64,000 bases of DNA from Altererythrobacter aquiaggeris (GTDB lineage: Bacteria; Pseudomonadota; Alphaproteobacteria; Sphingomonadales; Sphingomonadaceae), in NCBI RefSeq assembly GCF_037154015.1, contig NZ_JBANRL010000001.1:1426001-1490000 (forward strand). Direction: 5' to 3'. Every line of letters starts with the position of its first letter. Within the stretch, counting starts at the first letter, position 1. Positions 34,744 to 46,658 of this stretch are shown here, one piece after another. The notes beneath the pieces are model-generated. The model ran no database searches. It saw only the letters and a list, made by a program, of their open reading frames with translations, and was not told the DNA's origin. Position numbers and translations under genes: made by a program.

Positions 34744-35700
34744 ATGACACGACTTACCCGTAAATTCGCCGGCTCTGCCTCGGCGCTCGCGCTGTTGTTT
34801 GCGTTGCCGGCTTGCGCGCAGACACAGCAGCTTCCCACTCCGGTCGAGACAACGCGCGTTGCGGCCGAAACGGTGGAGATGGCCAGCATTCCTGCGCCTT
34901 CCGGCCCGGCTTTGTGGCAACTGGCTGACGACGATACAACGATCTATCTGTTCGGTACTGTCCACGCGCTGCCCAAGGATGTGGAATGGTTGAAGGACGA
35001 TGTCGCAACTGCGCTGTCTTCTTCCGACAAGCTGGTGACCGAAATCATGATGACACCCGATATCCCGCAGCGGATGCAGGCGCTGATTTCAACCAAGGCA
35101 TTACTGCCTGAAGGACAGACACTCCGCGGACTTCTGAACGACGACCAGCGCGCCAGTTATGACGCCGCGATGACCAAGATCGGATTACCGCCAGCCACTT
35201 TCGACCAGTTCGAACCCTGGTTTGCAGCAATGAATCTGGCGATGATTCCGCTGCAGCAGCAGGGTTATGATGCAGAAACCGGCGTCGAAAAGGTGCTCGA
35301 GAAAAATGCCGGCGCCAAAATGGAGCGCGGCGAGTTGGAAACGGTTGAATTCCAGATTTCGGTATTTGACGAATTGCCGCTTGATTCCCAAGTCAAATTC
35401 CTGATCGAGACTGCCGAAAATGTCGATGAGATCAAACCCATGCTCGACAAAATGGTGGCCGAATGGGTCGAAGGTGATGCCGAAGCGCTCGCGGTGTTGA
35501 TGAATGACAGCATGACCGATCCGGTTCTGGCAGACCGGCTGCTGTATGCGCGCAACGGGAACTGGGCGGAATGGATCGATAACCGGATGGATCAGCCCGG
35601 CACGATCTTCATCGCGGTCGGCGCCGGTCATCTGGCCGGAGATAAAAGTGTCCAGGATCTTCTCGCCGCGCGCGGCTTTAAGGTCATTCGCGTCCAGTGA
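34744..35700 (+). CDS. TraB/GumN-family exported protein (copy 1)
   Basis: A 318-residue protein with a signal peptide (hydrophobic ALALLFALPACAQ; the Cys could be lipidated) and the TraB/GumN domain. Motifs are TTIYLFGTVHALPKDVEW near the N-terminus, a long helical middle, and the C-terminal IFIAVGAGHLAGDKSVQDLLAARGFKV with the conserved G-x-G-H. The family has TIKI-type putative metalloprotease features, but its bacterial function is poorly known. The ATG has AGGAA upstream. Copy 2 follows with GTGA overlap, so the pair is a tandem duplication. Confidence 0.88.
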   Translation: MTRLTRKFAGSASALALLFALPACAQTQQLPTPVETTRVAAETVEMASIPAPSGPALWQLADDDTTIYLFGTVHALPKDVEWLKDDVATALSSSDKLVTEIMMTPDIPQRMQALISTKALLPEGQTLRGLLNDDQRASYDAAMTKIGLPPATFDQFEPWFAAMNLAMIPLQQQGYDAETGVEKVLEKNAGAKMERGELETVEFQISVFDELPLDSQVKFLIETAENVDEIKPMLDKMVAEWVEGDAEALAVLMNDSMTDPVLADRLLYARNGNWAEWIDNRMDQPGTIFIAVGAGHLAGDKSVQDLLAARGFKVIRVQ

Positions 35701-36587
35701 AAATCACCTCACTATGGCATACTGTCCTTGCCGCAGCAGCTGCATTGGCGCTCGCTGCTTGCGGGGCTGAACCGGAGCAGGCGGAGGGTCCCGCGCCCTC
35801 CCCTGCGCTGTGGATGCTGACCGGTGACAATGGCGAAAGCGCTTTTCTTTTCGGAACGATACATTCCCTGCCTCCGGGGGCCGAATGGCGGACCGGCATA
35901 ATCGACCGCGCTTTGGCGCGGAGCGATCTGCTGGTGCTTGAGATCGCGCAAATCGACGACACGGCCGCTATTGCGGCCGAATTTGCCCGTCTGGGCCAGT
36001 CGGCAGGCCACGGAAATCTGTCCCATCGGGTCAGCCCGGAGCTGCAGGACGATTTGGCCCTGCTGCTCAAGCAAGCTGGCAACCGCGATCAGGATTTCGC
36101 CCAGATCGAAAGTTGGGCGGCAGCGTTGATGCTGGTTCAGGCGACCGCACCTGCGGATGAGGGGGAAGGCGTTGATGTCGCGCTGCTGCGCGGAAATGCC
36201 GGAATGGAGGTCGCCGAACTGGAAGGCACCACCGACCAGCTCAGCCGGTTCGATAGTTTACCCGAAAAAGAGCAGGTCGATTTGCTGAGCGCCGTCATCC
36301 GGTCGGCGCCCGACTCCGAAAAGGAAAGCGAGCGGTTGATGAACAGCTGGCTGACGGGTGACGTTGCAGCAATGGTCGAGGAAACAAAGCAGGGGTTGCT
36401 GGCCGATCCCGAACTTCGCGACGCATTGCTGGTTAGCCGCAATGACAACTGGTTACCGAAAATCGAGGCGTGGATCAGGGCCGGCAAGAAACCTTTTATT
36501 GCGGCTGGTGCGGCGCATATGGCCGGGCCAGAGGGATTGCCCGAACAATTGGCGGCGCGCGGCTGGAAAATTAAGCGCATCCAATAG
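35697..36587 (+). CDS. TraB/GumN-family lipoprotein (copy 2)
   Basis: A 296-residue paralogue of the preceding gene. It starts at a GTG overlapping the copy 1 stop (GTGA) and has lipobox ALALAACGA (Cys ~22). The same blocks recur: ESAFLFGTIHSLPPGAEW, a helical middle, and PFIAAGAAHMAGPEGLPEQLAARGWKIKRIQ. The GxGH motif of copy 1 becomes GAAH here, a change near the family's signature His that may alter activity. Co-transcribed with copy 1. Confidence 0.87.
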   Translation: MKITSLWHTVLAAAAALALAACGAEPEQAEGPAPSPALWMLTGDNGESAFLFGTIHSLPPGAEWRTGIIDRALARSDLLVLEIAQIDDTAAIAAEFARLGQSAGHGNLSHRVSPELQDDLALLLKQAGNRDQDFAQIESWAAALMLVQATAPADEGEGVDVALLRGNAGMEVAELEGTTDQLSRFDSLPEKEQVDLLSAVIRSAPDSEKESERLMNSWLTGDVAAMVEETKQGLLADPELRDALLVSRNDNWLPKIEAWIRAGKKPFIAAGAAHMAGPEGLPEQLAARGWKIKRIQ

Positions 36588-36728
36588 AGCCAAAGCGCAT
36601 GCAAGGGTTGCAAACAGGGCGGTTTCGCCTTAATGGCGCGCCCTTCCCGGCCGCAGACATCCCTGGAGGCGTGGCGGGACACCGACTTTAACCAATCTTT
36701 GATCAAACACTTTTGAAAGGCATATCCT

Positions 36729-37412
36729 ATGAGCGATGCTCTGACACTGCCGGCCGAGACACGCGAACAGGCGGGCAAGGGAGCCTCCCGTGCGCTGCGT
36801 CGCGAAGGCCGCGTTCCAGCCGTTATTTACGGCGGCGGAAAGTCTCCCCGTCCGATCCATGTAGAAGCGAAGGAGCTGGTGCGCCAGCTTATGACAGGCC
36901 ACTTCATGAACTCGATCGTCATGATCGAGGTTAACGGGAAAAAAGTGCGCACGCTGCCGAAGGATGTTGCCTTCCACCCTGTGTCCGACCGTCCGATCCA
37001 TGCCGATTTCCTGCGTCTGTCCAAAGACGCGAAGATCGAAGTCGAAATTCCGGTCCACTTCATCAATCAGGAAATGAGCCCCGGCCTCAAGAAGGGCGGC
37101 GTTCTCAACGTGGTTCGTCACGAACTGGAACTGATCTGCGAATCGGACAAGATTCCCGACGAGATCGAAATCGATGTTACCGGCCTCGAAGTCGGCGATT
37201 CGATCCACTTCAGCGAAATCACGTTGCCCGAAGGTTCGGTCAGCCAGATCACCGACCGCGATTTCACCATCGCAACAATCGTCGCGCCGTCCGCGCTCAA
37301 GAGCCAGGACGATGAAGCAGCCGACGGTGACGAAGGCGAAAAAGCCGATGCGGCCGATGTACCTGCTTCCGAGCAGACCGCTGACGAAGAAGACGGCGAC
37401 AAGAGCGAGTAA
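36729..37412 (+). CDS. rplY: 50S ribosomal protein L25/Ctc
   Basis: A 227-residue long-form L25 (CTC/TL5 type), which binds 5S rRNA. The N-terminal L25 domain has [20 protein letters not shown] and [18 protein letters not shown]. The second beta domain contains VPVHF-like [39 protein letters not shown] and ITLPEGS. The tail is acidic and Ala-rich ([11 protein letters not shown]). Both the length and the domains match the stress-linked Ctc form. A strong terminator follows. The upstream 140 bases contain an imperfect GC hairpin but no clear leader motif. Confidence 0.96.
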   Translation: MSDALTLPAETREQAGKGASRALRREGRVPAVIYGGGKSPRPIHVEAKELVRQLMTGHFMNSIVMIEVNGKKVRTLPKDVAFHPVSDRPIHADFLRLSKDAKIEVEIPVHFINQEMSPGLKKGGVLNVVRHELELICESDKIPDEIEIDVTGLEVGDSIHFSEITLPEGSVSQITDRDFTIATIVAPSALKSQDDEAADGDEGEKADAADVPASEQTADEEDGDKSE

Positions 37413-37442
37413 TTTTCGCTCCGTCCATTGTGCAATTCAAGG

Positions 37443-37478
37443 ACACCGCTGGCCGAAAGGCTGGCGGTGTTTTTGTTT
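37443..37478 (+). terminator. Rho-independent terminator after rplY
   Basis: A 12-bp stem, ACACCGCTGGCC with GGCTGGCGGTGT (37443-37454 and 37459-37470, including two G-U pairs), loop GAAA, followed by TTTTGTTTG. It separates rplY from pth. Confidence 0.88.
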
Positions 37479-37511
37479 GTAACGCAGCAAACACGCGCTA
37501 TCCCGCCTGTT

Positions 37512-38090
37512 ATGCAATTATGGGTAGGTTTAGGAAATCCGGGACCGCAATATGCGATGCACCGGCATAATGTCGGCTTTATGGCGTGCGATGTTATTGC
37601 AGAAATGCACAGGTTTGGTCCTGTTCAGAAAAAATTTTCCGGCTGGATGCAGGATGGCCGGATCGGCGACCAGCGCATCATCATCCTCAAACCCGCCACC
37701 TTCATGAACGAGAGCGGCCGCGCAGTCGGTGAAGCAATGCGCTTCTACAAGCTGGGTCTGGACGCGCTAACCGTGTTCCATGACGAGCTTGATCTTGCCC
37801 CGTTCAAGGTAAAGATGAAGCAAGGCGGCGGCACTGCGGGCCACAACGGATTGCGATCTATCGACAAACACTGCGGCAGTGAATTTCAACGCGTGCGGCT
37901 GGGTATTGGCCATCCCGGTTCCAAAGACCGCGTCACGGGCCATGTCCTGGGAAACTATGCGAAGTCCGAAATGGATGATCTGATCGAAATGCTGTCCGCG
38001 ATCGGGTCGCGGGCAGACTGGCTCGCACAAGGAAATGCCCCGCGTTTCATGAGCGAAATTGCATTGCAAACCCGAAAACCGCCCGAATAG
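37512..38090 (+). CDS. pth: Peptidyl-tRNA hydrolase
   Basis: A 192-residue Pth that frees tRNA from peptidyl-tRNA dropped from ribosomes. The N-terminal MQLWVGLGNPGPQYAMHRHNVGF holds the catalytic His (about residue 20) and Asn. PATFMNESG and FHDELDLAPFKVKMKQGGGTAGHNGLRS carry the catalytic Asp and the second conserved His/Asn. ATG 37512 gives the standard N-terminus; an upstream TTG frame does not. It sits downstream of rplY, as in many bacteria, but with a terminator between. Confidence 0.97.
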   Translation: MQLWVGLGNPGPQYAMHRHNVGFMACDVIAEMHRFGPVQKKFSGWMQDGRIGDQRIIILKPATFMNESGRAVGEAMRFYKLGLDALTVFHDELDLAPFKVKMKQGGGTAGHNGLRSIDKHCGSEFQRVRLGIGHPGSKDRVTGHVLGNYAKSEMDDLIEMLSAIGSRADWLAQGNAPRFMSEIALQTRKPPE

Positions 38091-38183
38091 TATGGCCCCC
38101 GCCTTCGCCGCTCCCGCTCACGGTATTGCAGCTTGGCCGTGCAGAGCATAGGCTGGCGCCAAACGACTACGGAGTTCCGAAAT

Positions 38184-39170
38184 ATGCCCGATATAGACCG
38201 CCGACAACTGCTTGCGGGAACCGCTGCCGTTTCTGCACTGGCTGCAATTCCGGCCTCCTCAACGTGGGCTCATGCGCCCGCCGGACTCAGCGGCAAGGCG
38301 ATCCTGATCACCGGTTGTTCGTCCGGTTTCGGTCGATTGATGGCAGAAAAATTTGCACGCGAAGGGGCCAAGGTTTTTGCAACCATGCGTAACCTGCCGC
38401 GCGTAGAGGCGGCCGAGCTGGAAAACTTGGCAACGCAGGATAAGCTCGAGCTTCATGTCATAGAAATCGATGTCACTGACGAAGAACAGGTGACTGCCGG
38501 CGTCGCCGAGGCGGAGCGTATTGCAGGCGGCGCAATTGATGTGCTGGTCAATAATGCGGGCATGTCCATCGCCGGGCCGATCGAAATACAGGATATGCAG
38601 GCCACGCAGCAGATTTTCGATACCAATGTGTTTGGACCGCAGCGGATGATGCGAGCCGTGCTGCCCGCGATGCGCACCGCCAAATCCGGTCAGATATTCA
38701 ATGTCACCTCGCAGCTTGGCCGGGTCATCCTTCCGGCATTTGGTCAATATTCGCCAACCAAATTTGCACTGGAAGCCATGAGCGAGCAAATCGCTTACGA
38801 GCTGGTACCGCACAATATCGATGTCACCATCATCCAGCCCGGCGGCTATCCCACCAAAATCTGGCAGAGCGGCAACAAGCTGACCAGCGCGCTTATCGAC
38901 CGTGCTGATGAAAAGCATACTGCCGGCTATGCTCCCATGATCGCACAACTCAGGGCCGGAACTGGTGGCGGCGGCACGACTGATCCGATGGACGTGCCCA
39001 ACGCCATTGCCGAAATCATCGCTATGCCCGCCGGAACCCGTCCGCTGCGCCGGCCGGTCCACCCGGGACCCAAACCGCAAATCCCGATCAATCAGGCCAG
39101 CGCCAAAGCGCAGATCGACTGGCTGGGGGCGTCACCCTACAGCCCGATGATCAACGCCGTACATAGCTGA
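38184..39170 (+). CDS. SDR-family oxidoreductase with Tat-like signal
   Basis: A 328-residue classical short-chain dehydrogenase. The dinucleotide motif is ILITGCSSGFGRLMAE (~TGxxxGxG), followed by LVNNAGMSIAGP (NAG) and the active-site NVTSQLGRV with YSPTKFALEAMS (Ser plus YxxxK). Ahead of the domain, MPDIDRRQLLAGTAAVSALAAIPASSTWA is a twin-arginine-type signal (D-R-R-Q-L-L) with hydrophobic core and A-x-A cleavage. Export of a folded NAD(P)-enzyme would require its cofactor bound before export. ATG 38184 keeps that signal; an earlier GTG-type frame does not improve it. Confidence 0.86.
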   Translation: MPDIDRRQLLAGTAAVSALAAIPASSTWAHAPAGLSGKAILITGCSSGFGRLMAEKFAREGAKVFATMRNLPRVEAAELENLATQDKLELHVIEIDVTDEEQVTAGVAEAERIAGGAIDVLVNNAGMSIAGPIEIQDMQATQQIFDTNVFGPQRMMRAVLPAMRTAKSGQIFNVTSQLGRVILPAFGQYSPTKFALEAMSEQIAYELVPHNIDVTIIQPGGYPTKIWQSGNKLTSALIDRADEKHTAGYAPMIAQLRAGTGGGGTTDPMDVPNAIAEIIAMPAGTRPLRRPVHPGPKPQIPINQASAKAQIDWLGASPYSPMINAVHS

Positions 39171-39234
39171 TTGGCTTTCCATCGCGCGTCTGTCCGTCTA
39201 AGGGCGGCGCCATAATCATATTCCGGAGTTTCTC

Positions 39235-40335
39235 ATGGGTTTCCGTTGCGGAATCGTAGGCCTGCCAAATGTCGGCAAATCCACATTATTCAATGCTCTT
39301 ACCGAAACGCAGGCTGCACAGGCTGCGAACTATCCCTTTTGCACTATCGAACCCAATGTCGGCCAGGTTTCCGTGCCGGATGAACGGCTCGATAAAATTG
39401 CTGCCATCGCCAACTCGGCCAAGATCATCCCGACGCAATTGGCGTTTGTCGATATCGCGGGACTGGTCAAAGGCGCATCGCAGGGTGAAGGTCTGGGCAA
39501 CCAGTTTCTCGGTAACATCCGCGAAGTCGATGCTGTGGTTCACGTTCTGCGCTGTTTCATCGATGATGATATCCAGCACGTGTCCAACACCGTCGATCCG
39601 CTTGCAGATGCAGAAATTGTCGAAACCGAGCTGATGCTGTCGGATCTGGAAAGTCTTGAGAAACGCGTTCCTGCGGCAGAGAAAAAGGGCAAGGCCGGCG
39701 ACAAGGAAGCCAAAATCACTGCCAGCGTTCTGGGGCAAGCCCTGGAACTGCTGCGCGAGGGCAAGCCTGCGCGCCTGACCGAGCCGAAAGACGAGGAAGA
39801 GGCGCGTATCTTCCGGCAGGCCCAATTGCTCACCGCCAAGCCAGTCCTGTATGTCTGCAACGTCGCCGAAGAAGATGCGGCGAACGGCAATGATCTGTCC
39901 GCAAAAATATTTGCCAAGGCTGATGCGGAAGGCGCGCAGGCGGTAGTCGTCTCCGCAGCCATCGAATCCGAACTGGTTGGTATGGAAACCGGTGAACGGG
40001 CCGAATATCTTGCCGAACTGGGGCTTGACGAATCCGGCCTCGCGCGCGTAATCCGCGCCGGGTACAAGCTACTGGGACTGCAAACCTATTTCACCGCCGG
40101 GCCGAAGGAAGCGCGGGCATGGACTTTCCCGTCCGGTGCCAAAGCGCCGCAAGCGGCCGGAGAAATCCATTCCGATTTCGAACGCGGGTTCATCCGCGCC
40201 GAAACGATTGCCTATGATGACTTTATCGGACTTGGCGGCGAAAGCGCCGCACGCGATGCGGGTAAGCTGCGCCAGGAAGGCAAGGAATATCTGGTGCAAG
40301 ACGGGGACGTTCTGAACTTTAAATTCAATGTCTAG
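39235..40335 (+). CDS. ychF: Redox-regulated ATPase/GTP-binding protein YchF
   Basis: A 366-residue Obg-like P-loop protein that in E. coli prefers ATP and takes part in oxidative-stress and translation control. Motifs are G1 [15 protein letters not shown]3 [20 protein letters not shown] and [13 protein letters not shown], a coiled-coil middle (about residues 130-200), and the C-terminal TGS domain ([14 protein letters not shown]-like and [13 protein letters not shown]). Strong CGGAG ribosome site. Both position and size are typical. Confidence 0.97.
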   Translation: MGFRCGIVGLPNVGKSTLFNALTETQAAQAANYPFCTIEPNVGQVSVPDERLDKIAAIANSAKIIPTQLAFVDIAGLVKGASQGEGLGNQFLGNIREVDAVVHVLRCFIDDDIQHVSNTVDPLADAEIVETELMLSDLESLEKRVPAAEKKGKAGDKEAKITASVLGQALELLREGKPARLTEPKDEEEARIFRQAQLLTAKPVLYVCNVAEEDAANGNDLSAKIFAKADAEGAQAVVVSAAIESELVGMETGERAEYLAELGLDESGLARVIRAGYKLLGLQTYFTAGPKEARAWTFPSGAKAPQAAGEIHSDFERGFIRAETIAYDDFIGLGGESAARDAGKLRQEGKEYLVQDGDVLNFKFNV

Positions 40336-40388
40336 GCACTTTTGCCCGCCGTCTCCGTTGAGCTAGGAACCGAAATGGAGAGCAAAAT

Positions 40389-41186
40389 ATGGTCGACAAA
40401 TCCGAGAAATTTATCTGGCTCGTTCGGGTCGGTTATTTCAGCCGGGCTATCCTATATACCGTCCTTGGCCTCATCGCCTTAACCAGCGCAGGCAAAATCA
40501 GCCAGGGAACCGACGGGATTTTTCGTGCCATCGAAGATTTTCCTGCCGGTACGGCGATCCTGTGGTTGATGGTGGTGGGTTTGCTCGGCTACGCGCTTTT
40601 CCGCTTTGCATCCCCCGCGTTCGATATCGAGAATCAAGGCAGCGACGCCAAGGGATGGGGTCACCGCATCGGTCACGCCGGAAGCGCGATAGGTCACGTT
40701 GCGCTTGCCTATTCAGCATACAAATTTGCGACCAGTTCGGGCAGCTCGGGCAGCGGCGCACAGGATGCGGCTGCGGGCGTGCTGACGATGGAACTTGGCG
40801 GCGCTTTGATAGGTATTCTGGGTCTGACATTCTTTCTTGCGGCCATATCCCAGGCCAAAAAAGGTATCACAGGTTCATTCATGCAACGCATCAGCGCGCA
40901 GGCACCGCCGATTACCCGCACACTTGGCGGCATCGGTTTCATCGCCAGAGCGGTCGTATTCACGGTGATCGGATGGTCGTTGGTACAAACGGGTTTCATG
41001 TCTAGCGGAAGCGATAATGTCAAAACACTCGGCGAAGCGGTGGCTTCGTTGAGCGGTAGCGGAATTGTCTTTACACTGGTGGCAGCCGGGTTGCTGATTT
41101 TCGGATTGTTCAGCTTCGTTCTGGCGCGGTACCGCATCATTCCCGATTTAGGCGCAGACGGAAAAGTGCCCAGCTTCCGTGCCTGA
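40389..41186 (+). CDS. DUF1206 membrane protein
   Basis: A 265-residue polytopic inner-membrane protein with six predicted hydrophobic segments and three repeated RVGYFSRAILYTVLGLIA-like units (residues ~12-30, ~95-115, ~185-205), the hallmark of DUF1206. The Ser/Gly-rich SGSSGSGAQ loop lies between units. Function is unknown. The next gene starts eight bases before its stop (GTG 41179), so it is coupled to the MaoC-type gene. Confidence 0.87.
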   Translation: MVDKSEKFIWLVRVGYFSRAILYTVLGLIALTSAGKISQGTDGIFRAIEDFPAGTAILWLMVVGLLGYALFRFASPAFDIENQGSDAKGWGHRIGHAGSAIGHVALAYSAYKFATSSGSSGSGAQDAAAGVLTMELGGALIGILGLTFFLAAISQAKKGITGSFMQRISAQAPPITRTLGGIGFIARAVVFTVIGWSLVQTGFMSSGSDNVKTLGEAVASLSGSGIVFTLVAAGLLIFGLFSFVLARYRIIPDLGADGKVPSFRA

Positions 41187-41658
41187 CGGAAATACGTTGC
41201 TCCATTACGAGGATCTCGTGGTTGGCCAGAAAAGATCGTTTGGCCAATACCACGTTACTCTCGCGGAAGTTATCGATTTTGCGTCAAAATATGATCCGCA
41301 GCCTTTCCATCTTAACGACGAGGCCGCGGCGCAGACATATTTTGGCCGGATTTCTGCGAGCGGCTGGCACACCGGCGCAATGGTTATGCGGATGCTGGTC
41401 GATAATATGGCGGAACACCCGCAAGCCGCGCTGGGTTCACCCGGGTTGGACGATCTCAAATGGATCAAACCGGTTTATCCGGGTGATACGCTTCGCTGTG
41501 AAAGCGAGATTACCGAAAAACGCCGCAGCCGAACCAAACCCGGGTTGGGCATCTTCAAAAGCCGGGTGCACGTCTATAATCAGGATGATATTCTAGTGAC
41601 ATCGATGTTGTCCAACGGCCTCATAAAAGTCCGCAATCCCGACGCTTCGGCAGACTGA
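41179..41658 (+). CDS. MaoC-like hot-dog dehydratase
   Basis: A 159-residue protein with the MaoC/(R)-hydratase hot-dog fold. YDPQPFHLNDEAAAQTYFG carries the family's catalytic Asp and His (D-x-x-x-x-H), followed by ISASGWHTGAMVMRMLVD and LDDLKWIKPVYPGDTL. It is expected to hydrate enoyl-CoA thioesters. The GTG start overlaps DUF1206 by eight bases. Its substrate is not identifiable. Confidence 0.9.
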   Translation: MPDGNTLLHYEDLVVGQKRSFGQYHVTLAEVIDFASKYDPQPFHLNDEAAAQTYFGRISASGWHTGAMVMRMLVDNMAEHPQAALGSPGLDDLKWIKPVYPGDTLRCESEITEKRRSRTKPGLGIFKSRVHVYNQDDILVTSMLSNGLIKVRNPDASAD

Positions 41659-41659
41659 A

Positions 41660-42164
41660 TCAGGGTTCGCAGCGCACGGTTCCGCGCTGTTCGAACACCA
41701 CACGGTCGCTGCCGTCACGCAAGGTCATCGTTCCGTCATATTCGCCTGAATTATCTGGCCGGCCTGCGTCAGCCTCGCTTGTTTCAAGCGTCAGCGAATG
41801 GCGTTTTCCGTCAAATTTCCGGCGCAATCCGAAAGGCTGGCTTGCGCTGCCGGGATCCACGACCAGCCTCACGACTTCGCCGTCTATCTTAAGTATTGCC
41901 AGCGTATCATTGGTCAGCGCCAACGCTCCGTCCGCTGGCGGCGGGGCCAACATGGCACAGCCGCCACCGGAAAACTTTGCATCTGCCAAATCTGCCGCTG
42001 TCATGACTTCGGGGAATACCAGCTGCGCGGGAGGGGTCTGCGCCGCTTCAACCGCGGAAATGGCGGCCCTGTCACGCGCCTTTTGCTCGGCAGCGGTCAA
42101 TTCGCCTTCTCCGCAGGATGCCAGCAGCGTCAGGCTGGCAATCGATACGCCCGTCAGGATTGCT

Positions 42165-42178
<14 letters not shown>
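41660..42178 (-). CDS. Lipoprotein of unknown function (mutL-coupled)
   Basis: A 172-residue protein with lipobox LLASC (Cys ~22) after a hydrophobic segment. The mature chain has an acidic/Ala-rich helix, then GGGCAMLAPPPADGALALTND and a C-terminal DGTMTLRDGSDRVVFEQRGTVRC. I know no family for it. The start is a TTG (42178) inside the end of mutL, with GGAG seven bases upstream; it overlaps mutL by 14 bases. It converges with the MaoC gene, their stops one base apart. Confidence 0.72.
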
Positions 42179-45190
<3,012 letters not shown>

Positions 45191-45210
45191 TCGACAGGAG
45201 ACCCTAACAG

Positions 45211-46101
45211 ATGGCGCCATCATCATCACGGCGCTCCGGCTATTCGCGAAGGGCGCAATACAGCGTCTTCACCGGCTATGTTGCGGCAGGCATCGGCGCG
45301 CTTGTCGGCGCTGTTCTGCTGGTTGTCTCGCTTTGGCGGCCGACCTCGTTTCAGGCGGCCCGCACCAGCGTGGCAGATGTCGTCATGCCGATCGGCGAAG
45401 CCGGCGCTACCGCACGCAGCACCAGCGCAAATATTTTCGAGACAATTCAGGCTTATTACCGTGCCGGAAGCCGCAATGCCGAGCTCCAGCGCGAAGTCGA
45501 TCTTGCAAGGGTGCGGCTTGCCGAAGCACAGGCGATCGAACAGGAAAATATCCGCCTGAAGGGATTGCTCGACCTGTCGGAAAGCGATGTCGAACCGATT
45601 GTGACCGGGCGCCTCGTCGGCTCCAGTGCGACGAGTTCAAGGCGGTTTGCTTATCTGGATGCCGGACGGACGCAAGGTGTGGCGCCCGGTATGCCTGTAC
45701 GCTCGCCCAGTGGTATCCTGGGACGGGTGGTCGAAAGCGGCGACACCATTTCGCGGGTCTTGCTGTTAACCGATAGCGAAAGCGTTTTACCGGTCAGGCG
45801 CGCGACCGATGAAGTGGTGGCCTTTGCCGAAGGACGCGGCGACGGCACTGTGCGGATCAGGCTGGTCAATCTGGGTATCAACCCGCTCAAAGTAGGCGAC
45901 GTATTCGTGACTTCGGGTGCCGGCGGGCTGTTCCGGCCCAATATCGCAGTCGCCGTCGCAACCGAAATTACGCCTGACGGGGCCAACGCCCAGGTCATCG
46001 CAGATCCCGTAGGCACGAATTTCGTGTCGGTGCAGCCGATATGGGAGCCGATAATTCTCGACCGTATCAAGCGCCCCATCGAAGAACAGCTTGATAATTG
46101 A
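45211..46101 (+). CDS. mreC: Rod-shape protein MreC
   Basis: A 296-residue bitopic membrane protein of the elongasome. One N-terminal transmembrane helix (AGIGALVGAVLLVVSLW) is followed by a coiled coil (NAELQREVDLARVRLAEAQAIEQENIRL) and the beta-barrel MreC domain (VTGRLVGSSATSSRRFAYLDAGRTQGVAPGMPV, GILGRVVE, VTSGAGGLF). Strong AGGAG ribosome site. Overlaps mreD by TGATG. Confidence 0.95.
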   Translation: MAPSSSRRSGYSRRAQYSVFTGYVAAGIGALVGAVLLVVSLWRPTSFQAARTSVADVVMPIGEAGATARSTSANIFETIQAYYRAGSRNAELQREVDLARVRLAEAQAIEQENIRLKGLLDLSESDVEPIVTGRLVGSSATSSRRFAYLDAGRTQGVAPGMPVRSPSGILGRVVESGDTISRVLLLTDSESVLPVRRATDEVVAFAEGRGDGTVRIRLVNLGINPLKVGDVFVTSGAGGLFRPNIAVAVATEITPDGANAQVIADPVGTNFVSVQPIWEPIILDRIKRPIEEQLDN

Positions 46102-46658
46102 TGGCCGGCTTCAAGCCTTTTTCGCTTTCGAAGGACTATGGCCCGCGGCGGATCAACCGGGATGTCTCGCCAACACTGGCTACACTGATCCCGTGGGCCA
46201 GCGTTTTGCTGGCATCGGTAATCCCGCAGATCTGGTTGATCACAGGGATCCCCTTGCTGCCCCCGTTGGGATTTCTTGTCCTGGTTACATGGCGATTGTC
46301 GCGTCCGGGATTATTTCCGGTGTGGGCGGCATTTCCCCTGGGTCTGTGGGATGATCTGTTAAGCGGACAACCGCTGGGCAGCGCGATCTTGTTATGGTCG
46401 CTGGTCATGATTGCACTGGAGTTTATCGAAGCGCGTTTTCCGTGGCGGGGTTTTTTGCATGATTGGCTGACCGTCGCTGCTGTCCTGACTGCCTATCTTG
46501 TGACCGCGGCGCTGTTTTCGGGCGGAACCGGCGCATTGGACAGACTGCCGCTCGTCGTGCCGCAGTTATTGTTGTCGATCATCATCTTCCCGCTGATCGG
46601 CGCAATTGTGGCGATACTGGACAGGTTAAGACTGCTCAGGATACGGATAGTCAAATGA
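46101..46658 (+). CDS. mreD: Rod-shape protein MreD
   Basis: A 185-residue inner-membrane protein with about five hydrophobic segments. ATG 46101 shares its A with the mreC TGA. The DDLLSGQPLGSAIL loop is the most conserved stretch. The family's sequence is weakly conserved, so position in the mreBC-mrdA string supports the call. Overlaps mrdA by ATGA (46655). Confidence 0.9.
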   Translation: MAGFKPFSLSKDYGPRRINRDVSPTLATLIPWASVLLASVIPQIWLITGIPLLPPLGFLVLVTWRLSRPGLFPVWAAFPLGLWDDLLSGQPLGSAILLWSLVMIALEFIEARFPWRGFLHDWLTVAAVLTAYLVTAALFSGGTGALDRLPLVVPQLLLSIIIFPLIGAIVAILDRLRLLRIRIVK

